A stretch of 59,563 bases of DNA, from assembly GCA_903823665.1 (NCBI GenBank), contig CAIJTR010000126.1, forward strand, positions 1-59,563, read 5' to 3'. Origin of the DNA: an uncultured Rhodospirillales bacterium (GTDB taxonomy: Bacteria; Pseudomonadota; Alphaproteobacteria; Acetobacterales; Acetobacteraceae). Below are positions 54,901 through 59,563 of the stretch, one piece after another. Numbering within the stretch: position 1 is the first letter of the stretch; each line of letters begins with the position of its first letter. Both the position numbers and the translations under genes were made by a program. The notes under the pieces are model-generated. The model searched no databases, was not told the DNA's origin, and saw nothing but the letters and a program-made list of their open reading frames with translations.

Positions 54901-55133
54901 GGCAGCAGGCGGCCGGCCTTGCCACGATCTTTAACTTTCCCACCGTGCAGCCAAAGCCGCAAAGCGATTACCGCCTGAACGGATGCCCGATCGGCTCGGT
55001 GAACTGCGTGCTGTTGCCGCTTGGCTTCCTGCCGGCCGCGAACCCGCTGCATGATTTCGTGCTCAATGCCGGTGTGGGTTACGGCGGTGAGAGCGACCTT
55101 GCTTTGCCTGATGTCTCCAGCCGGGATTACTGA
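42915..55133 (+). CDS. giant filamentous-haemagglutinin-like exoprotein (TpsA)
   Basis: A 4072-residue secreted beta-helix protein. The signal peptide ends near residue 42 (LFGGSLVTSTVALA). The TPS secretion domain spans about 50-330, with LPSGGKVVAGSASI, NWRSFDVGTAGTVNF, INQSGVLFTKGAEVNTQSLVVSAAGI. The rest is Gly/Ala/Ser/Thr/Val-rich parallel beta-helix. Five exactly 232-residue tandem repeats lie in the last third. The C-terminus (DYRLNGCPIGSVNCVLLPLG) holds the only two cysteines I found, a possible anchoring or disulfide element. It is secreted by the upstream TpsB. The frame is intact for 12.2 kb, with codon use like the neighbours. Adhesin or biofilm function is the family expectation. 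A CHAT protease gene starts one nucleotide after its stop. Confidence 0.95.
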   Translation: MSDAQVNRTVTISQARRAALMGGTALVALFGGSLVTSTVALAQSSAATRAASLPANALPSGGKVVAGSASIATSGTTMNVTQSTNNASVNWRSFDVGTAGTVNFTAPSPQSVTINQVRGPDPSVIAGKINANDQLVLINQSGVLFTKGAEVNTQSLVVSAAGITEANMKAGKLILSEPGKPNAAVVNQGKITVAKTGLAALVAPQVANSGVIEAKMGHVVLAGAAAATVDLYGDGLMSIDVTKQVTTAPLGPNGQPVQALVTNTGTIRADGGTVVLTAQAAEGIVTNLVLASGKISANTTASGKTGTVAINATGGDVAVTGHVSAQGKKAGTTGGQIEINATGQVGVGSAATINASGKAGGGTVAIGTTLARAKGGAAVAAPVATKALIAPGAKIAADATVKGKGGTVAVLSSANTYQGGSISAVGGPKGGNGGSVEISSQGGFSLTGPVNVGAAAGKPGSILIDPFDLAIEADTTTTNNNSLVVTSGSPLGLAFNSPDQTSNAVITPSSFNTLTGDVTLQATHNLTVDTPFTYLSSNLYLQAGNNLTVTSAGSIAPGTVTANGSTVTGGNLYLQAATQAITTIYPAGALSINGSVSAGASSLSLYAGTGGIQIGANVSAHIIAMQSAGDVVQSSGTISTPANGAVLGTIEAIPLSSGSGLGGNILLNQSGNAFGVATGLFTTSGTVALANGTDLTLTGAIGNSGTAPVLVSVAGGHTLTLGDVATGGTASLITPVSITTNGGTISLQTDTLVNGSTLNAISGQFNTASVIEIAPTTTSLGVYTGDGTPTNSSLSLSSALLQATTITTLRLGEVQGTITAAGIQIGQQPSTYAFPTLDVQTGGALIQDAAGVLTANKLTGSVGSVPNTLSASVSNLGSFTVASGAFTLNDATSNIVVSGPVSASSVAISAASNVNSDAGYLSAIEVAGSITATAGTITLKALDDGGSLGASIATPILIDATGQLKASAVSLNSLSTDIVSTGRTPYAVFETSGGVISTSALSASVGSGTVDLRGAGVASGNTIGSIGVVSGTTLPLFAVATTGTLNLAGNIAASIVDLSSAGNLTQTSGTLSAGTLQSSYGVGGSENITLSGNQISRLSSTAVTGNLSVRSDVNMAVGAATVSAANAFLEVGKAGGTLTVNPAVSLPSTGTLSLQADHLVLTNGSTITLLEMAPFSPIPISTVAAVGNTLDLSGDLTGVNAGTLHLGGIGSTTTATGITLGTLNLSGGGNSVALLNLTTGGNITQTGPLAVAGLVGSATGSIALTNTGNAIAKIAAGGLTAGGGIQLADATLSVAGPASLTGAGTISIASNSFSFATGGSLAANMVELGPLTTAVVQIGTAGTTGIDPGDLSKITAGLIRLGQTGLNANKASSISQLSNVTIAAGNTLELDSAGAVTQSAGILQGGLVTGTSGGAFLLADANTLASVGPVSAGGAIAVSNASSLAVVGNLSALADTSIALSAPALSLAAGTTALVPNTAGGGLITILANTLSGAGAISNAGGVVALSPYTNLGTLTLGGGGLSVGNIATPTLRLGSLDGTTISAGAINIASTPGLLPTTNLALFSTGAVSESNNAVLTASALSGKVGSLSLTDANIIATAGSITATTGGIAITDVGALTLAGPVVTATGQTLVLNAATVNVTGNIANTLQALNGTIELIADGLPLPSSPIAGLFNAGTGLLAILPHTSGTAMNFGSSSGLLAGGVLVAGTVEVGGIGGVAQASSLTLGGLSVAGNLILDSQGGISQSALAGSALAITGGTLSVNAGGAVALTNAANSVGPIGNVTVGNSGTFSLTDTLQPVFNGTVNATAVSIISSSAAGIGEGTGGAIVTSSLTASAPTATATIDLSTGSNTISGVGAVTAGMSFLLADTVNPNITGPVTAPTVSLSNTGTGGITIGGSVAASTALSLVAAGGTISEGSTGVLNVGTLSGSLAGSGAVSLVGAGSNSVAAISSFTDTGGSFALTDTAALVLGAVSAGRISVTDAASIQIVGVSSAASGISLITNGITYASGSLGSTTQVEIAPDGNAVETLGVGAGLVVGQSVLGAINTPLLRIGSAGGTVSATTVNVLGSASINAGTALEIDAQTVVNIGSGATTGSLSAPVSVALLVPAGTVSETVGSVLSTPLLTGTSTGASLAGSANVIGALGNFTAGSGTLLLRDTGALAVSGVVTAGTLDLSTTGAINQTGGTITIGTLQSTSGVSGNVTLAQANDSIQTLGNFNDGTAVFTLNDSRALALAGAIAAGTLDLGVAGSLTQSGGSVTAGLLQSSQGITGSVTLQQTANAITTLGTLQLSNGSLLLVDGSALTVAGPVSALQAVSISAAGNLAVPGNVTASGQSLTLTSGGSLSQSGTLSAAQITLNEQGSAAAGMTLSGRILGSTGVALNSTAAPITETTGAVISTPLLTGTVVGGPVVSLVSAANTISNVGAFSAPGSSFSLVDTVNPNVAGAVSAATISLANNGTGGVTVTGTLAGTTSVSLSTVGGGISESSGTITTPLLFSASGIGGSAVLTGPANAITNLGSMTITGGGLQLVDAAALTVSGPVVSAQAVTLNVTGNLALPGNITASGQALTATSTGSISQTGTLSAAQITLTDTGSSAASVTLSGTMLGSTGVALNSTAAPITETAGAVISTPLLTGTVSGGPAVSLVSASNTISGVGAFSAPGSSFSLVDTVNPNVSGTVSAAAISLANNGSGGVTVTGTLAGTTSVSLSTVGGGISESSGTITTPLLFSASGIGGSAVLTGPANAITNLGSMTITAGGLQFVDATALTVSGPVSSAQAVTLNVTGNLSVPGNITASGQALTLTSTGSLTQGGTLSAANVTLNENGPASASMALNGTILGSVDVALNSVAASIIEGAGAVISTPLLAGLVQGGAAVSLTSASNVVSGVTSFSDPGGNFALVDTVNPNVSGPLSAAAISISNSGSTGISVTGTIAGTTSVSLSTVAGGVNESSGTITTPLLFSASGIGGSAVLTGPANAITNLGSMAITGGGLQLVDATALTVGGPVSATQAVTLNVIGDLTLPGNITATGQALTLTSTGSITQSGTLSAAQLTLNENGSASALMALNGTILGSADVALNSTAAPITEGAGAVISTPLLVGAVQGGAAVSLVSASNTISGVGAFSVPGGNFTLADTVNPNISGPLSGAAITISNSGTTGISVTGTIAGSSSVSLSTAGGGISESTGTIVTPLLYSANGINGTVTLTSTGNSIPLLGNVAVTNGGLTLTDSVPLSITGQVSVTQGLSINVLGDFSVPGNISTPGQNLSLSSTGSLSQSGTLSAGVVTLIENGPASASMSLAGTIIGSSGVVLNSTAAPVTEAAGAVIATPLLSGTVGGGAAVSLVSTTNTISGVGAFSAPGGSFALVDTVNPNVSGAVSAAAISLANSGTDGISVTGTLAGTTSVSLSTAGGGIGESRGTITTPLLFSASGIGGSVDLTGPANAITNLGSLAISNGFLSLVDTQGLTVAGPVSVSQAVALNVAGNLVFAGDLSAPGANLTLTSAGAITQTGGVITAGTLSAAGTSISLSTNNQIATEATLTSLGAVILTDAAPLVVTGPISGGSVLLTTTGTGTPIKINGPVNGTSFVTINSVGSVDLAGSVSTQGTLSVSTASGGVAQSSGTVTAATLASPGGIAGPVALTSTGNRIATLGSAVVGGAFQLVDTGALLVAGPVRASSIGLSTTGAITFAGNVSANLLDIATTSGGVNQTGGSLLVGSLAASRGVNGGVTFGSATNQVANLSGLTNGFFASNGGVVLVDATSLSMPGTVSAPSLSVTSAGSITLPGTITVPGTLSLNAGGTIVRPSNAGAFTAGVLQGNAVTLADFGTASRISQLGSFVVTGSTLDINNAIPLSITGPVSAEYLAITATGTIGVSGTITTTGLPLAVQVASTLPMAPGSYLAVTQGTDGSLPSIQQTGTLLVRPSTGAAAANLRLDLPTTGGTITLNDLEGPQANLVLFTRTGGTATGIVNVANLTVVGSQKSASLFGTVANRGGQQAAGLATIFNFPTVQPKPQSDYRLNGCPIGSVNCVLLPLGFLPAANPLHDFVLNAGVGYGGESDLALPDVSSRDY
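49887..53366 (+). repeat. five tandem 696-bp (232-residue) repeats inside tpsA
   Basis: The anchor GGCAAT/GGTGAT, coding for G-N/D-L before xxPGNI, recurs at 49887, 50583, 51279, 51975, 52671 and 53367, always exactly 696 bases apart. Between anchors the order is constant: TLSA, STPLL, DTVNPN, TGT(L/I)AGT, GGG-ISES, TTPLLFSASGI, GPANAITNLG, LTVxGPV. Copies are very similar but not identical. Partial, more diverged copies precede (for example DTVNPNITG near 48530) and trail the block. Confidence 0.92.
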
Positions 55134-55134
55134 C

Positions 55135-58100
55135 ATGCGGCGCATTTTGATTGCAGCGATTGGGGCGTTTTCATTGGCAGTGTCCGGCTGCGCGGTGCCA
55201 CCGCCGAGTGCGTATGTGGAGAATAGTGGGGCTGCGACGCAGAGCGGGGTTCCGCTGGGGAGCAACCAGGCGGGCGAGGCATGCACCGGGCAGGGGCATA
55301 ATGACGGTGCGTCGCGCAGCCTGGATGTGTATTGCGGCACGTGGCAGCAGCCGAGTGGCACGGTGCGCTCGGCGGGGCCGGTGGCGGCGGGCGATCTTCT
55401 GAATTTGGCCAATTCGTCGCCATGGCGGCAGACGCTGGAGCAGCGTTATGCGTGCGGCGCTGCGACCGCGACCACGATTTTGGATGGTGTGCCGGCGGCG
55501 CTGTTGTCCTGCACGCGCAGGCAGGGTGGCTGGGCGCATGTGGCGATGGTGGCGGCGGCGGGTGGCGGCGCTTCGGGCAATGATGGCTGGTATGCCGATG
55601 GCGTGCTGCCGGCACTGCCTGCCATTGAGCGCGCGGTGGGGTTGCAGGCGGGGCGGTTGAAGCCGGAGGCGGCGACAGCGGCGGTGCGCTCGGGGGCGGA
55701 TGCGTTGCTGGCGAGCCGTTTGGCGGCGGAGGCGTTCAGCTCTGGCGATATCGGCAAGTATGATGCGCTGATGGTCGCCGGCAGCCGGGCCAATCAGGCG
55801 GAGCGTTTCGCGGCGGCGGAAAGTGCGTTTCGCGCGGCGCTGGCGTTGCAGCAAAAGGCGCTTGGCGCAAACAATCCGAACACGGCGACGACGCTGGAGC
55901 GGCTGGCGTTGCAGATCTCCAACCAGGGCCGGTTTGCTGAGGCGGACACGCTGTTCACGCGGGCGACGGATCTGGCGGCGAAGTCGGACGATCCGCTGGC
56001 GGGGGCGAGGCTTACGCATTATCAGGCGCTGCATCTGCTCAATGAGGGCAAGGCCGACGCGGCGTTGGCGGGGCTTGTGCAGGCGGAGGCTGGATATAGC
56101 GGCAAGTTGCCGGCGTCGGTGCTGAACGCGCGGCCGGTGCGGGTGGTGTCGAGCGGGTCATTTGGCGACGTGCTGGCCAATCGTGAGTTGATTGCAGACC
56201 CGACCATTCGCACCGCATTGGCCGGGACGATCGAGGTGCGGCGATATCGCGCGGTGGTGCTGCGCAATCTGGGGCGGACGGCGGAGGCGGAGGCGGCGCT
56301 GGCCTCGGCCAACACGCTGTCGGCTGGCAATAATCTGCGTGAGCCGGTGGAGCAGGGCAGGCTTGGGCGCACAGCTGGTGCGGCCGATCTGGCGCGGGGC
56401 GATGCCGGGCTCGCAGCGGACACGCTGGCGACGGCGGCCACGACATTCGGCTCGGCTTTGCCGCTGAGCCGTCCGCTGGCGGAGACTCGGATGCTGCAGG
56501 CGGCGGCGATCGGAAGTGCGAAAGGTCTGCCTGCGGCGTTGGCGGCGTGTCAGGAGGGGACGACGATTTTGCGGCAGGAGGCGCTGGGTGCATCGTCTGC
56601 GGTGATTTTCCCGTGTCTGGATGTGTTCGCGGCGGCGGCGGAGGCCAATCCGGCGCAGAAGCAGGCACTGCTTTCGACGATGTTCGAGGCGGCACAGCTG
56701 GCGCAGGGCGGCATCACCGGCAGCCAGATTGCGCAGGCAACGGCGCGCTTGGCTGAGGGCTCGCGTGATCCAAAGGTGGCCGATGCGATCCGGAAGCGGC
56801 AGGATGCGGGCAGCACGCTGACCGATCTGGAGCGGGCGCGTGATGCGCGGGCGCAGAGTGGGGTTGCCAGCGACACGGCAGCGCTCGACGCCAAGATCAC
56901 CGAGGCGCGGGCGGCGTTGGCCGATGCGGATGCGGCGCTGCAGGCCGCTTCCCCCAATTATGGTCAGCTGGTGCAGGAAGTGGTGAAGGCCAGCGACGTG
57001 TTGGCGCTGTTGCGTGATGATGAAGCGTTCACCGCGATTGATCTGGGTGACACCGGCGGCTGGGTGTTTGTGCTGCGCAACGGTCAGGTGAGTGCGGCGC
57101 GCGTGAAGACGTCGCTCGATGGCATTGGCAAGCTGGTGCAGCGGGTGCGCGCAGGCGTGGAGCCGACGACCGATGTGCTGCCGCGCTTCGACACGGCGGC
57201 GGCGGCGGAGCTGTATCAGGCGACGCTGGGTCCGGTTTCGGCGCAGTTGGAGGGGCTGAAATCGCTGGTGGTGGCCCCGACCGGTCCGTTGCTGTCGGTG
57301 CCGTTCGGCGTGTTGCTGACGGGGCCTGGGAATGCGGACCGCTTGGGTGAGGCTCCTTGGCTGCTCAAGAAGATGACGATTGCGCATGTGCCTGCGGCAG
57401 CAAACTTTGTCTCGCTGCGCAAGGTTGCCGGCACGTCTCGGGCGACGCAGCCTTGGTTTGGGTTTGGTGATTTCCGCCCGGTGACGATGGCGCAGGCGCA
57501 GCGGAGTTTTCCTGGCAGCAGTTGTGCGGATAGTGCGCAGTTGTTCGCCGGTCTGCCACCGCTGCCGTATGCCGGGCGGGAGCTTGAGGCGGCGCGGCAG
57601 TTGCTGGGTGGTGGCAAGACGGACGAGCTGCTCGGCACCGGCTTTACGGCGAAGGCTGTGATGTCCGCCAAGCTGAAGGATTTCAAAATTCTGCATTTCG
57701 CCACCCACGCGCTGCTGCCGGCGGAGCTGCGCTGCCAGTCGGAGGCGGCGATTGTGACCTCGGCCCCGGCGGGTGCTGCCGATGCGTCTGGTGCGCTGCT
57801 GACGGTTTCGAACGTGGTGGGGCTCGACCTCGACGCGGATGCGGTGATCCTGTCGGCGTGTAATTCCGGCGGTGGGTCGGGGACGAGCAAGGTGGCGGGT
57901 GAAAGCCTTTCCGGTCTGGCGCGTGCGTTCTTCTATGCCGGGGCGCGGTCGTTGATGGTGACGCACTGGTCGGTGAACGATCAGACGGCGGCGTTTCTGG
58001 TGGCGCAGACGATGAAGCGGGTGCGGGAAGGGGCGGGCATGGCGGATGCTCTGCGCGATGCGCAATTGGGCCTGCTCACGAGTGCGACAGGAGACAAGGC

Positions 58101-58224
58101 GAGCCTGGCGCATCCGTTCTATTGGGCCCCGTTTGCGCTGATCGGCGATGGCGGCGGCAAGAAAACGCAGTCTGCCAATCGCGGTGGCGGGCAGGCTTCG
58201 CTAAGGCAGTTGGCCGGCCTATAA
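55135..58224 (+). CDS. CHAT-domain (caspase-like) lipoprotein with TPR-like helices
   Basis: A 1029-residue protein. The N-terminus MRRILIAAIGAFSLAVSGCA is a lipoprotein signal with lipobox LAVSGC, so it is probably anchored to a membrane facing the periplasm or surface. Residues about 170-450 contain TPR-like repeats (FAAAESAFRAALALQQKALG, NPNTATTLERLALQISNQGRFAEADTLF). A helical coiled region follows. The CHAT protease domain covers about 620-1010, with the dyad His858 (LHFATHALLP) and Cys909 (VILSACNSGGG) and the ending HPFYWAPFALIGDGG. CHAT proteases are caspase-superfamily cysteine peptidases. ATG 55135 is one base after the tpsA stop; the frame further upstream only reads through tpsA. 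The tight coupling suggests it processes or works with the exoprotein, by inference. Confidence 0.92.
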   Translation: MRRILIAAIGAFSLAVSGCAVPPPSAYVENSGAATQSGVPLGSNQAGEACTGQGHNDGASRSLDVYCGTWQQPSGTVRSAGPVAAGDLLNLANSSPWRQTLEQRYACGAATATTILDGVPAALLSCTRRQGGWAHVAMVAAAGGGASGNDGWYADGVLPALPAIERAVGLQAGRLKPEAATAAVRSGADALLASRLAAEAFSSGDIGKYDALMVAGSRANQAERFAAAESAFRAALALQQKALGANNPNTATTLERLALQISNQGRFAEADTLFTRATDLAAKSDDPLAGARLTHYQALHLLNEGKADAALAGLVQAEAGYSGKLPASVLNARPVRVVSSGSFGDVLANRELIADPTIRTALAGTIEVRRYRAVVLRNLGRTAEAEAALASANTLSAGNNLREPVEQGRLGRTAGAADLARGDAGLAADTLATAATTFGSALPLSRPLAETRMLQAAAIGSAKGLPAALAACQEGTTILRQEALGASSAVIFPCLDVFAAAAEANPAQKQALLSTMFEAAQLAQGGITGSQIAQATARLAEGSRDPKVADAIRKRQDAGSTLTDLERARDARAQSGVASDTAALDAKITEARAALADADAALQAASPNYGQLVQEVVKASDVLALLRDDEAFTAIDLGDTGGWVFVLRNGQVSAARVKTSLDGIGKLVQRVRAGVEPTTDVLPRFDTAAAAELYQATLGPVSAQLEGLKSLVVAPTGPLLSVPFGVLLTGPGNADRLGEAPWLLKKMTIAHVPAAANFVSLRKVAGTSRATQPWFGFGDFRPVTMAQAQRSFPGSSCADSAQLFAGLPPLPYAGRELEAARQLLGGGKTDELLGTGFTAKAVMSAKLKDFKILHFATHALLPAELRCQSEAAIVTSAPAGAADASGALLTVSNVVGLDLDADAVILSACNSGGGSGTSKVAGESLSGLARAFFYAGARSLMVTHWSVNDQTAAFLVAQTMKRVREGAGMADALRDAQLGLLTSATGDKASLAHPFYWAPFALIGDGGGKKTQSANRGGGQASLRQLAGL

Positions 58225-58248
58225 CCGCAATAAGTATTGCGGTGGATC

Positions 58249-59563
<1,315 letters not shown>

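Noticed and set aside
47438-55412. Several long reverse frames under tpsA, up to 740 codons
   Set aside because: The Gly/Ala/Ser/Thr repeats of tpsA rarely produce stops on the opposite strand. The products are Pro/Val/Ala or Arg-rich and lack starts, ribosome binding sites or family motifs.
56158-58113. 651-codon reverse frame opposite the CHAT gene
   Set aside because: Arg/His-rich composition and no recognisable domain; the forward CHAT protein is well supported.

Overview
The window reads as one draft contig from a GC-rich alphaproteobacterium. Evidence for this is the Tim44-like protein, the mitochondrial-type M16 peptidase beside thrC, the dimeric NADP-isocitrate dehydrogenase and the TpsA C-terminus. 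Rhodospirillales/Acetobacteraceae is my best guess, by inference only. The first 31 bases are Illumina adapter, and the last bases are a 15-bp tandem repeat inside an open gene, so both ends are assembly edges rather than biological ends.

Left part (about 1-6300): an AT-richer, mobile-looking island. It has two unknown genes, then a compact three-gene ABC-three-component (ABC-3C) conflict operon: an Mrr-like nuclease effector, a small middle component, and a DUF2326 SMC-like ATPase. A small hypothetical gene and a tyrosine recombinase follow at the border with the chromosome.

Middle part (6366-40776): chromosome-like genes. After an MFS carrier and a flavodoxin-family protein comes a large catabolic locus (8202-21312). 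leuCD-like hydro-lyase genes are transcribed divergently from a ten-gene operon. That operon encodes a complete branched-chain-amino-acid-type ABC transporter, a PEP mutase/isocitrate lyase-family lyase, HyuB and HyuA, an isochorismatase-fold hydrolase whose catalytic Cys is replaced by Gly, and an FAD dehydrogenase. Nearly every junction in it is a stop/start overlap. I read it as import and ring opening of an unknown cyclic imide, hydantoin or lactam, then dehydrogenation, hydration and C-C cleavage of a substituted dicarboxylate. Housekeeping genes follow: thrC, M16 peptidase, pmbA, tim44-like, dienelactone hydrolase, icd, a hybrid histidine kinase, mntH with a candidate MntR-type operator, SDR, class III aminotransferase and a DUF610 deacetylase.

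Right part (39413-59563): a PP2C phosphatase and TagF, both type VI secretion regulators, are divergent from a two-partner-secretion operon. That operon has a TpsB porin, a 4072-residue TpsA exoprotein with five exact-length 696-bp tandem repeats, and a CHAT-domain (caspase-like) TPR lipoprotein one nucleotide after TpsA. A Ser/Thr kinase then runs off the contig. The most interesting system is this surface-protein/protease operon bracketed by a TagF/PP2C/kinase phosphorylation module. Next are the ABC-3C defence operon and the catabolic operon.
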